A stretch of DNA of 64,000 nt from Larkinella soli (GTDB lineage: Bacteria > Bacteroidota > Bacteroidia > Cytophagales > Spirosomataceae), in assembly GCF_003703975.1 (NCBI RefSeq), contig NZ_QTJY01000004.1:248001-312000 (forward strand), given 5' to 3'. A program made the position numbers and the translations under genes. Positions within the stretch are counted from its first letter, which is position 1, and the number at the start of each line of letters is the position of its first letter. The notes beneath the pieces were generated by a model, which saw only the letters and a program-made list of their open reading frames with translations, did not search any database and was not told the origin of the DNA. Positions 18,765-26,644 of the stretch are shown here, one piece after another.

Positions 18765-19541
18765 ATGGCGGCTACTGCAACGACCGAAGCACCGGTGTTT
18801 GACAAAAAATCCTGGATGGGGGGCGTTGAACCCATGAAAGTGAGCTACGGAAAGCTCATGATGTGGTTCTTCCTGATTTCAGACACCTTTACCTTCTCCG
18901 CATTGCTGGTAACTTATGGACTTATCCGGTTCAGTTACCCGGCATATGATCCGGCAATTCACGGTGCATTTCATTTTTCAAACCTGTATTGGCCGATCCC
19001 GGAAAAGGTATATGAAGCGGTGCCCTTCCTCCATGGGATGGAATTGCCTCTGGTATTCGTCGGGATCATGACCTTTATCCTGATCTTCTCTTCGGTAACC
19101 ATGGTTCTGGCCGTCGAAGCCGGGCATCGGATGGACCGCCGGGCCGTCGAAAAATACATGCTGTGGACCATTCTCGGCGGGCTTACCTTCCTCGGGAGCC
19201 AGGCATGGGAGTGGTCGCACTTTATCCATGGTACTGAAAACGGTACGGTGATCAAGGAACTGGTGAACGGACAATGGATTGAACGCACGGTTTTCGGCGC
19301 GAACCTGGTCGAGAACCAATACGGACCTCCGGCATTCGCCGACCTGTTCTTCTTCATCACCGGCTTCCACGGTACGCACGTTTTCAGTGGAGTCGTTCTG
19401 AATGTCCTGATCTTCTACCGCACGGCCTTCGGTCTGTATGATCGTCGCGGGCACTATGAAATGGTCGAGAAAGTTGGTCTGTACTGGCACTTCGTCGACC
19501 TGGTCTGGGTATTCGTCTTCACGTTCTTTTATCTGGTCTAA
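18765..19541 (+). CDS. coxC: Cytochrome c oxidase subunit III
   Basis: This 258-residue membrane protein of the subunit III family has KLMMWFFLISDTFTFSALL in helix 1, GSQAWEWSHFI in the centre, the His-containing FFFITGFHGTHVFSGVV, and YWHFVDLVWVFVF at the end. An insertion of about 35 polar residues (about 160-190) lies between the central helices. Subunit III stabilises proton uptake by subunit I. It follows the shorter paralogue by 17 bp and precedes subunit IV by 20 bp. Confidence 0.93.
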   Translation: MAATATTEAPVFDKKSWMGGVEPMKVSYGKLMMWFFLISDTFTFSALLVTYGLIRFSYPAYDPAIHGAFHFSNLYWPIPEKVYEAVPFLHGMELPLVFVGIMTFILIFSSVTMVLAVEAGHRMDRRAVEKYMLWTILGGLTFLGSQAWEWSHFIHGTENGTVIKELVNGQWIERTVFGANLVENQYGPPAFADLFFFITGFHGTHVFSGVVLNVLIFYRTAFGLYDRRGHYEMVEKVGLYWHFVDLVWVFVFTFFYLV

Positions 19542-19561
19542 CACCTCTGAGAGATACTACT

Positions 19562-19891
19562 ATGGCTGAGCATACCTCCCATCCCCACGATAGTGAGCAT
19601 CATGAGATTCCCGAACCGCAGACCAAAGCGATCTGGAGAACCTTTATTATTCTCTCCGTCGTTACCGGTTTCGAATTTTTGATTGCCTTTATCATGAACG
19701 CAAGTCCGCTGAAGACGGCCATCTTCGTCGGTATGACCATCGTCAAGGCATTTTACATCGTCGGGGAATTCATGCACCTGAAGCATGAGGTCAAATCCCT
19801 GATCTGGTCCATCGTTTTGCCCTGTATCTTTGTAGTCTGGCTGCTGGTCGCCCTGTTAATGGAAGGCGGATCCATCTTCATGCTGAGATAA
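19562..19891 (+). CDS. Cytochrome c oxidase subunit IV family protein
   Basis: This 109-residue protein has a His-rich N-terminus (HTSHPHDSEHHE) and three predicted helices. It includes FEFLIAF, a central helix with MTIVKAFYIVGEFMHLKHE, and a final LPCIFVVWLLVALL. This matches the small prokaryotic subunit IV family, in which the EFMHL motif is typical. It probably stabilises the oxidase. The N-terminal histidines resemble those of coxA and actF; whether they bind metal is unknown. Confidence 0.88.
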   Translation: MAEHTSHPHDSEHHEIPEPQTKAIWRTFIILSVVTGFEFLIAFIMNASPLKTAIFVGMTIVKAFYIVGEFMHLKHEVKSLIWSIVLPCIFVVWLLVALLMEGGSIFMLR

Positions 19892-19892
19892 T

Positions 19893-20582
19893 ATGACGCG
19901 TATTTTGAAAGCCGGAATCCTCCTGCTCTTGTTGGTGGTTCCGGCTTTTATATTTTTGTTTCTCAAATTTTTCGGGCAAAATCACTTTTCGCTTCCTTCG
20001 TATTTCCCGATGATTAACCCCCGGACGGGCGAAGTGGAAACCCGGCCGGCCAAAGACTCGCGCTGGTGGGACCGAAACCGGGATACCGTTTTCTATTCCC
20101 TGCCCCCCATCTCCGGGCTCTCATCCGACCGGCGGCCGTTTTCGACCCGGTCGTTATCCGGAAAAATCTACGTAGCTTCCTTTTTCGGCCCGGACTGCGA
20201 TTCGATCTGCCTGAAGGTAGCCGGGCAACTCAACCGGGTTCAGGACATTTTCGGCCCGATGCCGGATGTGGTTATTCTATCGTATACCGACAGCCTCAAT
20301 GTTGCTTCCTCGATTTTCCGAAACTTTGAAGTCCAGGCCGGGAAATGGCTTCTGGTCCAGCCGGATACGCTGAAATCCAGCTTTGTGGGAGAGCAGTATT
20401 ACCGGATCAAACAACGTCCGGTGACGGGCCGGAAGGGCGAAACTTTTACTCTGTACGAAGGGTTGGTACTGATAGATAAGGAAGGCCATATCCGCGGCTT
20501 TTATAATGGAACCGATAAAACCGATGTAGATCGACTGATATTGGAAATCCGGGTTTTGCGGGATGTGTATGCAAAGCCATAA
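19893..20582 (+). CDS. SCO1/SenC-like thioredoxin-fold protein
   Basis: This 229-residue protein has one N-terminal membrane anchor (about residues 5-27) and a thioredoxin-like domain with C102-x3-C106 (CDSIC), the copper/redox motif of SCO proteins that help build CuA. The usual DHS-like segment that supplies the third copper ligand reads TLYEGLVLID here, so the distal His appears to be missing. It may act as a thiol reductase for CuA cysteines rather than as a copper donor. It begins one base after the subunit IV stop, within the oxidase operon. Confidence 0.82.
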   Translation: MTRILKAGILLLLLVVPAFIFLFLKFFGQNHFSLPSYFPMINPRTGEVETRPAKDSRWWDRNRDTVFYSLPPISGLSSDRRPFSTRSLSGKIYVASFFGPDCDSICLKVAGQLNRVQDIFGPMPDVVILSYTDSLNVASSIFRNFEVQAGKWLLVQPDTLKSSFVGEQYYRIKQRPVTGRKGETFTLYEGLVLIDKEGHIRGFYNGTDKTDVDRLILEIRVLRDVYAKP

Positions 20583-20594
20583 ACCCACTCTTGT

Positions 20595-21137
20595 ATGAAC
20601 ACCCTTCAATTAGAACAAAGCAAAAAATATGATCGGCTGATCAATACGCTGGCCGTCGCCATACCGGTAGCCGTCGCCGTTCTGCTGGGTATCCGCCGGA
20701 AAGTGGACCTGGGCGAATGGACGACCTACCTGCCTCATCTGAATGCGGTCATCAATTCCGCAACCGCCCTCCTGCTGCTGGCAGGGCTTTACTTCATCCG
20801 ACAAAAGAACATCACTGCTCACCGGACGGCCATGCTGAGTGCGTTTACGCTCGGTGCGGTGTTTCTGGTCAGTTACGTGTTGTATCATCTTTCTAATGAA
20901 TCGACGCCGTTCGGCGGGCAGGGCTGGGTGCGGCCGTTGTATTACTTTCTCCTGGTCAGCCATATTGCTCTTTCCATCGGTGTAGTTTGGTTCGTATTGA
21001 GGGCCGTTTACTTCGCTCTGAGCGGCCAGTATGACCGGCACCGCCGGGTGGTTCGCTGGGCTTATCCCATCTGGCTGTATGTCAGTATTACCGGGGTGAT
21101 CGTTTATTTTATGATTGCTCCCTATTATCAGCATTAA
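20595..21137 (+). CDS. DUF420 membrane protein
   Basis: This 180-residue protein has five predicted helices and histidines placed as in DUF420 (CtaM-like) proteins: YLPHLNAVIN, TAHRTAMLSAF, YVLYHLSNE, SHIALSIG and RHRRVVRWAYPIWLYV. DUF420 proteins accompany heme-copper oxidase genes and CtaM of Staphylococcus is needed for oxidase assembly; a related role here is inferred. It lies 12 bp after the SCO-like gene. Confidence 0.85.
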   Translation: MNTLQLEQSKKYDRLINTLAVAIPVAVAVLLGIRRKVDLGEWTTYLPHLNAVINSATALLLLAGLYFIRQKNITAHRTAMLSAFTLGAVFLVSYVLYHLSNESTPFGGQGWVRPLYYFLLVSHIALSIGVVWFVLRAVYFALSGQYDRHRRVVRWAYPIWLYVSITGVIVYFMIAPYYQH

Positions 21138-21148
21138 ACCGTACGATC

Positions 21149-21433
21149 ATGAAAAGCTGGAAGAGTTTCCTCGCCGTTGTTATACTAACCGTATGGACGA
21201 CGGCAGATGCACTGGCTCAGTGTGCCATGTGCCGGGGGTCTGTGGAAAGTACGATGAGTAACGGTCGGAATCAGGTAGCCGTCGGGTTGAATACCGGCAT
21301 TTTATACCTGCTGGCGACACCGTACCTGCTCGTTGGGGTGATTGCTTATTTGTGGTATCGGAGCAGCCGAAAAGAATATGACAAACGTCTCGAAATCTCA
21401 AGCCGTGTTAGACGGGCGCTGTCCCAGATGTAG
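21149..21433 (+). CDS. Small CxxC membrane protein of the oxidase operon, function unknown
   Basis: This 94-residue protein has a signal peptide with probable cleavage after DALA. Mature residues then begin QCAMCRGSVES, a CxxC motif at the very N-terminus of the processed protein. One transmembrane helix follows (about 49-69, LLATPYLLVGVIAYLWY) with a basic cytoplasmic tail. The likely topology puts the CxxC on the periplasmic side near the membrane. Its place after SCO-like and DUF420 genes suggests a copper or thiol function in oxidase assembly. I do not recognise a named family. Its 3' end overlaps the next gene by 56 bp. Confidence 0.75.
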   Translation: MKSWKSFLAVVILTVWTTADALAQCAMCRGSVESTMSNGRNQVAVGLNTGILYLLATPYLLVGVIAYLWYRSSRKEYDKRLEISSRVRRALSQM

Positions 21434-21755
21434 ACAGGGAAAGATATTCAGGTACCCGTTTTATAGTATTACCCGGTTTGACTATATGAACGAAAACTGC
21501 CCGCACTGCGGGCTGCGGTTTGAGATCGAACCGGGGTACTTCTGGGGAGCCATGTACATCAGCTATGCCTTATCCGGCGGGCTGGCCCTGGTGCTCGGCT
21601 TTCTGCTCTTTTACGGTTTCAATGACCCGAGCGGCTGGACGTATGCGGCCGTAATCTGCCCGGCCATCATATTAATTACCCCCATCAATTTCAGGATTTC
21701 CCGCGTGGTCTGGCTCCATTATGTTTCGGGCATCGACTACGAGCCCGGAAAGTAA
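21378..21755 (+). CDS. DUF983 family membrane protein
   Basis: This 125-residue protein has a zinc-ribbon-like N-terminus, RCPRCRQGKIF with NCPHCGLRFE about 25 residues later, two transmembrane helices, and the conserved FEIEPGYFWGAMYISYAL. These features define DUF983, a family often encoded near cytochrome oxidase genes but of unknown function. ATG 21378 is chosen because it places the conserved region at the usual distance from the start. This makes a 56-bp overlap with the upstream gene in another frame, implying coupled translation. Confidence 0.85.
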   Translation: MTNVSKSQAVLDGRCPRCRQGKIFRYPFYSITRFDYMNENCPHCGLRFEIEPGYFWGAMYISYALSGGLALVLGFLLFYGFNDPSGWTYAAVICPAIILITPINFRISRVVWLHYVSGIDYEPGK

Positions 21756-21774
21756 TGATGATAGTGACTTCCCC

Positions 21775-21803
21775 GCCCGGCCCGCAAAGCCGGGCTTTTT
21801 TTT
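21775..21803 (+). terminator. Terminator of the act-cox operon
   Basis: GCCCGGC (21775-21781) pairs with GCCGGGC (21789-21795) and is followed by eight T residues. It ends the unit that begins with the promoter at 4588. Confidence 0.9.
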
Positions 21804-21876
21804 GACTAATTTCAGAAGACCGTGCAACCTGCCATGAAGCGGATTGCATCTTGTCTTTGAAAAGGGTGAAACCTGC

Positions 21877-22464
21877 ATGATTCGACGATTACTTGGGTAT
21901 ATAACGGAAGCGCAGCTGGTGAGCGCACTGCAGGAGGCTGATGCCCGGGCGCAGAAAGCGTTCTACGAGCGGTATGCATCGAAAATGCTTGCCGTCTGCG
22001 TGCGTTATGTATCCAATCGGTACGAAGCCGAAGAGATCCTGATGGATGGTTTTATGCGGGTTTTTGAAAAAATAGGGCAGTATAAAAACGAGGGTAGCTT
22101 CGAAGGGTGGGTACGGCGGATCATGGTCAACGAGTCACTGATGTATCTCCGGCGAAACCGCCAGTGGCGAATGGAAGTGGCGCTGGAAGAGGCCCCGGAA
22201 GAAGCCGATACCGCCCTGACTGATCAGAGTCTCCATGCGGAAGATCTGCTGAAGCTTCTGGAACAATTACCCGAAGGATACCGGACGGTATTTAACCTGT
22301 ATGCCGTCGAAGGGTACAACCACGCCGAGATCGCCGAATTGTTGGGAATAACGGAAAGTACGTCCAAATCTCAGCTGCACCGGGCGCGGGCCACCCTGCA
22401 ACGGATGCTGGCGCAGACGGACGTAAAAAAAAACTTCATAGACTATGAAACGACATCCTGTTGA
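21877..22464 (+). CDS. RNA polymerase ECF-type sigma factor
   Basis: This 195-residue sigma-70 family protein has region 2 (about residues 17-85: KAFYERYASKMLAVCVRYV, then EAEEILMDGFMRVFEKI with the core-binding pattern) and region 4 (about 125-180: LEQLPEGYRTVFNLYAVEGYNHAEIAELLGI and STSKSQLHRARATLQRML). There is no region 3, which defines ECF sigma factors. ATG 21877 is preferred over the TTG at 21844. The stop lies 20 bp inside the next gene, a coupling typical of sigma/anti-sigma pairs. The target genes are unknown; no canonical housekeeping promoter is visible upstream, so autoregulation is possible. Confidence 0.92.
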   Translation: MIRRLLGYITEAQLVSALQEADARAQKAFYERYASKMLAVCVRYVSNRYEAEEILMDGFMRVFEKIGQYKNEGSFEGWVRRIMVNESLMYLRRNRQWRMEVALEEAPEEADTALTDQSLHAEDLLKLLEQLPEGYRTVFNLYAVEGYNHAEIAELLGITESTSKSQLHRARATLQRMLAQTDVKKNFIDYETTSC

Positions 22465-23287
22465 CGACCTGTTCGCCAGCCGACTCAGGGACCATAGCCT
22501 CAAACCGGAGCGGGCGTCGTGGAACGAACTCCAGCGCCGGATGCAGGGCCGGGAAAAAGAAAGAAGATCCTTCGTGTGGTGGTATGCTGCCGCAGCCGGG
22601 ATCGCCGTCGTTCTACTGGCGGGCTGGTGGGTCTGGTCCGGCCTGGGAACAGAAGTTACCGGCTCACAGGAGAAAACGGTGGCGCAGGCGCCCGGCCGAA
22701 AACCGGTACCGGCCATAACCGAACCCGCGCCGGCTGCACCACGGCTTTCAGAGGCCGAAGCCAAAGATGGACCGGTTCCGGCGTATCGAAAGCCGGAGCG
22801 CGCAGGCGAAACAGCTAGAAATAAAGGAACAGACCAGCCGGCCCCGGCCGTACCGTCGGCAGCGGAAGCCGTTGCTGCCGCTGTTGTTCCCGACCGGACG
22901 CCTTCGCAGCTCAGCCCCGAAAATCCGGTAGCGGATCAGCCCGTCGTGGCCGCCGTCATCGATAAGCAACCTGAAAAAACGCTGGTCGTGCAGTTGCCCA
23001 TGCCGACACCGGCCGCTGCTGAAACGGAAGAAAGAATGGAAGCCGTCCATGAAATAGCTTCTTTGGAAGAACAGCCCCGGAAAAAACGCATCCGACTGGG
23101 CCGTATACTCCGCCAGTTCAACAATCTGAAAGCCGGTGAGCCGGTCGAGTGGGAGGAAGTCGGCGTGAATCCCGGAACGATCCTGGCGAAAGCGTCGGAA
23201 AAGGTTCACGAAGGAAAGGACAAGATCTCGTCTTCTATCGATAACCTTCGTTACAACACTTTCAAGAAAAACGTAGACAACAAATAA
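22445..23287 (+). CDS. Single-pass membrane protein, possible anti-sigma factor
   Basis: The 280-residue protein has a short cytoplasmic N-terminus (about residues 1-42, with ASWNELQRRM). One transmembrane helix follows (about 44-63, WWYAAAAGIAVVLLAGWWVW), then a long Pro/Ala/Glu-rich periplasmic region and a basic C-terminal segment (about 217-280). The overlap with the ECF sigma gene and the topology suggest a membrane-bound anti-sigma factor. However, no zinc-type anti-sigma HxxxCxxC motif is present, so this is inference. The next gene, 8 bp downstream, encodes a predicted outer-membrane protein that might signal through it. Confidence 0.6.
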   Translation: MKRHPVDDLFASRLRDHSLKPERASWNELQRRMQGREKERRSFVWWYAAAAGIAVVLLAGWWVWSGLGTEVTGSQEKTVAQAPGRKPVPAITEPAPAAPRLSEAEAKDGPVPAYRKPERAGETARNKGTDQPAPAVPSAAEAVAAAVVPDRTPSQLSPENPVADQPVVAAVIDKQPEKTLVVQLPMPTPAAAETEERMEAVHEIASLEEQPRKKRIRLGRILRQFNNLKAGEPVEWEEVGVNPGTILAKASEKVHEGKDKISSSIDNLRYNTFKKNVDNK

Positions 23288-23295
23288 CATCGACG

Positions 23296-24321
23296 ATGAA
23301 GTATCTGCTTACTACCCTGATGCTGCTGTTCGGAAGCCTGGCCTGGGCCGCTCCCGAAAGTGTAAAAGCCGACTCGCTGGTAATTCTTTTCGGCAACAAG
23401 ACCCGCCTGGTTATTCATTCGGACGATAAGGAAGGAATCCGGCAGCTTTCCGGTTACGACCTCAACAAAATCATCCGGGATATGGGGATGAAGCTGGATT
23501 CGAGCCGGAACGGAGAAACCTATATCGTGATCGACCAGAACAAAGTGCAGCGCTACCTCCAGGACACGGTTCTGGTGGTTACCCGGAAAGACGGTGAGGT
23601 GACGGTCACCATCAAGGAATCCGAAGGCGACCGAACCGATCGCTCGGACGATGAGGACAACTCCTGGTCGAATCGAAACCGGGATCGTGACCGTCACCGG
23701 AACCGGGAAAACTGGAACTTCGGTCTGGAAGCCGGCGGACTCGGACTCAATACCCTGATCGAGCAGAGCCAGGTGCCGAATTATCCCTCCGAAGCCTATA
23801 GCCTTCGGCCGCTGGGATCGCGGTATGTGAGCCTCGGGATCGGCCAGCTGCCGACCGTCGTGCGGGGCCGTTACGTATCTCTGAAGCTCTTCTACTCCCT
23901 GGAAGTATCCTGGAACAACTTCATGTTCGACAATGATCTTATCGCCCAGAAAGGACCGAACGGGATCTTGTTTGCGGATGCCGGGCGTGAATTGAAAAAA
24001 AGCAAGCTGACGGTCTGTTCGGTTAATATTCCTTTCGTACCCCGGGTCAGTTTCTATAATCGCAGCGGCCGCAAGATTTTCCATCTGGGCGTCGGTGCCT
24101 ATGCCGGTTACCGCGTCGACAGCTATTCGAAGATCAAGGAGCTGGACGGCGACAAGGATCGCAGACACTCGAATTTTTATCTGAATGATTTCCGGTACGG
24201 AGCCGTGGTTCATCTCGGAATCGTCAAGACGAATTTCTTCGTGAAGTATGATCTGAATCCCATGTTCAAAGAAGGGAAGGGCCCTGACGTCCGGGCACTT
24301 AGCTTCGGGATAGGGTTATAA
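23296..24321 (+). CDS. Predicted outer-membrane beta-barrel protein
   Basis: This 341-residue protein has a signal peptide (cleavage near AWA). A mixed N-terminal region (about 25-120) follows, then a highly charged Asp/Arg/Asn stretch (about 115-140, RTDRSDDEDNS and RNRDRDRHRNRE), then amphipathic segments consistent with a porin-like barrel. It ends in a short beta strand (ALSFGIGL). I do not recognise a named family. It is the third gene of the sigma-factor operon and is followed by a terminator. A role as a regulated target or sensor of the sigma pathway is speculative. Confidence 0.6.
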   Translation: MKYLLTTLMLLFGSLAWAAPESVKADSLVILFGNKTRLVIHSDDKEGIRQLSGYDLNKIIRDMGMKLDSSRNGETYIVIDQNKVQRYLQDTVLVVTRKDGEVTVTIKESEGDRTDRSDDEDNSWSNRNRDRDRHRNRENWNFGLEAGGLGLNTLIEQSQVPNYPSEAYSLRPLGSRYVSLGIGQLPTVVRGRYVSLKLFYSLEVSWNNFMFDNDLIAQKGPNGILFADAGRELKKSKLTVCSVNIPFVPRVSFYNRSGRKIFHLGVGAYAGYRVDSYSKIKELDGDKDRRHSNFYLNDFRYGAVVHLGIVKTNFFVKYDLNPMFKEGKGPDVRALSFGIGL

Positions 24322-24336
24322 ATCCTCTTTTTGCCG

Positions 24337-24373
24337 AAAACCGCTGTCGGGTAAAGCCCGGCAGCGGTTTTTT
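24337..24373 (+). terminator. Terminator of the ECF sigma operon
   Basis: AAAACCGCTGTCGGG (24337-24351) pairs with CCCGGCAGCGGTTTT (24357-24371) with one G-U pair. A run of T residues follows. Confidence 0.85.
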
Positions 24374-24414
24374 GCTGGAGGAGCCTGAAGGGAACCAAAT
24401 AAATTTTTTGTGAA

Positions 24415-24447
24415 TTGTTGACATAGCGGAAAAAGCATGTAATTTTG
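24415..24447 (+). promoter_or_regulatory. Promoter of the tRNA-tuf operon
   Basis: TTGTTG (24415-24420), a 19-bp spacer from the second TTG, and TAATTTTG (24440-24447) match the Bacteroidota consensus. The first tRNA begins 62 bp downstream. Confidence 0.75.
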
Positions 24448-24508
24448 CAACTCCATAAACAAGGGCATACGCTGAAAAGTACTTTTTAGCATCCCTCGTA
24501 GGCTAAAA

Positions 24509-24594
24509 GGGGAGTTTCCAGAGTGGCCAAATGGATCAGACTGTAAATCTGCTGGCGTACGCCTTCGGAGGTTCGAATCCTCCACTCCCCACCA
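24509..24594 (+). tRNA. tRNA-Tyr (GTA)
   Basis: The 86-nt gene has acceptor GGGGAGT/ACTCCCC, anticodon loop CTGTAAA, a long variable arm as expected for tRNA-Tyr, T arm GGAGG-TTCGAAT-CCTCC, and an encoded CCA. Confidence 0.96.
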
Positions 24595-24618
24595 AAAATT
24601 GCGTTTAAGAGTGTCAGA

Positions 24619-24681
24619 GTTCAGGTGTTCAGGGGTTGTTTACAGCGACTCATTGACGCACGAACTCCCTCACTCCTGAAC
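24619..24681. repeat. Imperfect hairpin between tRNA-Tyr and tRNA-Gly
   Basis: GTTCAGG (24619-24625) pairs with CCTGAAC (24675-24681), and AGGGGTT (24631-24637) pairs with AACTCCCT (24663-24670) with one bulge. Composition resembles the inverted repeat before tRNA-Cys (4221-4304). Confidence 0.5.
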
Positions 24682-24688
24682 ATAAACT

Positions 24689-24761
24689 GCGGGAGTAGCT
24701 CAGTTGGTAGAGCGGCAGCCTTCCAAGCTGCAGGTCGCGGGTTCGAGACTCGTCTCCCGCT
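24689..24761 (+). tRNA. tRNA-Gly (TCC)
   Basis: Acceptor GCGGGAG/CTCCCGC, D arm GCTC/GAGC, anticodon stem GCAGC/GCTGC with loop CTTCCAA (anticodon TCC), and T arm GCGGG-TTCGAGA-CTCGT with wobble pairs. CCA is not encoded. Confidence 0.95.
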
Positions 24762-24849
24762 CAACAAAGAGGGACTCCGAACGACAGTTATCGAAACGAT
24801 AGCTGTTTTTTTGGTTGCCGGGCCTTCGATGTTAGCTGATTACGAACAA

Positions 24850-24921
<72 letters not shown>

Positions 24922-24979
24922 CTGAAACGGCAAATTTTAAAAAAACCAATAACAAGTTCACTTTAAGCTTTTCCAAACA

Positions 24980-26167
24980 ATGGCTAAAGAAAATTTTGAC
25001 CGTTCCAAGCCGCACGTCAATATTGGTACGATTGGTCACGTTGACCATGGTAAAACGACCCTGACGGCTGCGATCACGAAAGTGCTGTCGGAAAAAGGTC
25101 TGGCCGAAAAACGCGATTTCTCGTCAATCGACAACGCACCCGAAGAAAGAGAGCGGGGTATTACGATCAATACCTCACACGTAGAATATCAGACGGCAAA
25201 CCGTCACTATGCACACGTCGACTGCCCGGGCCACGCTGACTATGTGAAGAACATGGTTACGGGTGCCGCTCAGATGGACGGTGCAATCCTGGTCGTTGCG
25301 GCTACGGATGGTCCGATGCCGCAAACCCGCGAGCACATCCTGCTGGCTCGCCAGGTAGGTGTTCCTCAGCTGGTGGTCTTCATGAATAAAGTGGACATGG
25401 TAGACGATCCGGAACTGCTCGAACTCGTCGAGATGGAAATCCGTGAGCTGCTGAGCTTCTACGAATTCGACGGTGATAACATCCCGGTCATTCAGGGTTC
25501 TGCCCTGGGTGGTCTGAACGGCGACGCCAAGTGGGTGAAAACCATCGAAGAACTGATGGAGAACGTCGACAGCTTCATCCCCCTTCCTCCGCGTCAGACG
25601 GATCTGCCGTTCCTGATGCCGGTCGAAGACGTGTTCTCGATCACGGGTCGTGGTACGGTAGCTACCGGCCGGATCGAGCGTGGTGTCATCAATACGGGTG
25701 AGCAGGTTGAAATCCTCGGCATGGGTGCAGAGAACCTGAAGTCGGTTGTAACGGGTGTTGAAATGTTCCGGAAGATTCTGGACCGTGGTGAAGCCGGTGA
25801 CAACGTAGGTCTGCTGCTCCGTGGTATTGAAAAAACCGACATTCGTCGGGGCATGGTAATCTGTAAGCCGGGTTCGGTAACTCCGCACGCCAAGTTCAAG
25901 GCTGAGGTGTACGTCCTGTCGAAAGAAGAAGGGGGCCGTCACACGCCGTTCTTCAACAAATACCGTCCGCAGTTCTACTTCCGTACGACGGACGTTACGG
26001 GTGAAATCACGCTGCCGGCCAACGTCGAAATGGTTATGCCGGGCGACAACATCACCATCGAAGTTCAGCTGATCAACAAGATCGCCATGGAAAAAGGTCT
26101 TCGTTTCGCTATCCGCGAAGGGGGCCGTACGGTTGGCGCCGGTCAGGTTACTGAAATCCTCGACTAA
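24980..26167 (+). CDS. tuf: Elongation factor Tu
   Basis: EF-Tu delivers aminoacyl-tRNA to the ribosome with GTP. The 395-residue protein has the P-loop GHVDHGKT (19-26), DCPGHADY (G3) and NKVDMVDD (G4), followed by both beta-barrel domains and the conserved end [12 protein letters not shown]. It lies after three tRNA genes and before tRNA-Trp, secE and nusG, not next to fusA. This is a common arrangement in Bacteroidota. It is the only tuf in the window. Confidence 0.98.
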   Translation: MAKENFDRSKPHVNIGTIGHVDHGKTTLTAAITKVLSEKGLAEKRDFSSIDNAPEERERGITINTSHVEYQTANRHYAHVDCPGHADYVKNMVTGAAQMDGAILVVAATDGPMPQTREHILLARQVGVPQLVVFMNKVDMVDDPELLELVEMEIRELLSFYEFDGDNIPVIQGSALGGLNGDAKWVKTIEELMENVDSFIPLPPRQTDLPFLMPVEDVFSITGRGTVATGRIERGVINTGEQVEILGMGAENLKSVVTGVEMFRKILDRGEAGDNVGLLLRGIEKTDIRRGMVICKPGSVTPHAKFKAEVYVLSKEEGGRHTPFFNKYRPQFYFRTTDVTGEITLPANVEMVMPGDNITIEVQLINKIAMEKGLRFAIREGGRTVGAGQVTEILD

Positions 26168-26184
26168 TCTAACTCAGTGATACC

Positions 26185-26219
26185 AAGTGCATTTCTTTCG
26201 GGGAATGCACTTGTTTTTT
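26185..26219 (+). terminator. Terminator after tuf
   Basis: AAGTGCATT (26185-26193) pairs with AATGCACTT (26204-26212) and is followed by a T-rich tract. The -33 TTG of the next promoter overlaps its right arm. Confidence 0.8.
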
Positions 26220-26239
26220 CTGAATATTTAGTAACTTTG
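26211..26239 (+). promoter_or_regulatory. Promoter of tRNA-Trp-secE-nusG
   Basis: TTG (26211-26213), an 18-bp spacer and TAACTTTG (26232-26239). The -7 box is a perfect consensus match. Confidence 0.65.
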
Positions 26240-26278
26240 CAGTCCGTTTCGGGACCTTACCGCAGCGGACTGTTTTTT
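26240..26278 (+). terminator. Terminator-like hairpin directly before tRNA-Trp
   Basis: CAGTCCG (26240-26246) pairs with CGGACTG (26266-26272) and six T residues follow, ending at the base before the tRNA. The left arm lies at or upstream of the expected transcription start (about 26245). The hairpin would therefore form mainly in read-through RNA from tuf, not in RNA from the local promoter. Confidence 0.45.
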
Positions 26279-26352
26279 ACGGGTGTAGTTCAAGGGTAGA
26301 ATAGCGGTCTCCAAAACCGTTGATGGGAGTTCGAATCTCTCCACCCGTGCCA
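26279..26352 (+). tRNA. tRNA-Trp (CCA)
   Basis: Acceptor ACGGGTG/CACCCGT, anticodon stem GCGGT/ACCGT with loop CTCCAAA (anticodon CCA), and T arm GGGAG-TTCGAAT-CTCTC. The discriminator is G, as usual for Trp, and CCA is encoded. Confidence 0.96.
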
Positions 26353-26364
26353 ATCACGTCACAA

Positions 26365-26556
26365 ATGGACAAGGTAACCTCATTTCTGAAAAACTCCTGG
26401 GAGGAGGTTCAGCATAACGTAACATGGCCTAAGTTCGGCGACCTTCAGTCCAGTTCTACGCTGGTGTTGATTGCGTCCCTGATCTTTGCGCTGCTGGTAG
26501 GAGGCATCGATTTCTTGTTTGAGAACGCATTGAATCTGTTCTACCAATCGTTCTGA
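26365..26556 (+). CDS. secE: Preprotein translocase subunit SecE
   Basis: SecE clamps SecY in the Sec translocon. The 63-residue protein has the amphipathic N-terminal helix with the family pattern EEVQHNVTWPK, and a single transmembrane helix (about 30-52). ATG 26365 lies 12 bp after tRNA-Trp; the longer frame would overlap the tRNA and is rejected. The linkage tRNA-Trp, secE, nusG, rplK is strongly conserved in bacteria. Confidence 0.95.
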   Translation: MDKVTSFLKNSWEEVQHNVTWPKFGDLQSSSTLVLIASLIFALLVGGIDFLFENALNLFYQSF

Positions 26557-26644
26557 TGCCGTTTTATGATTGTTGGGTGGTGTGAGGTCTGACCGTAGCG
26601 AAGACAGTCATACGTCAGCAATTGTAAATCAAAATTATTTCACG

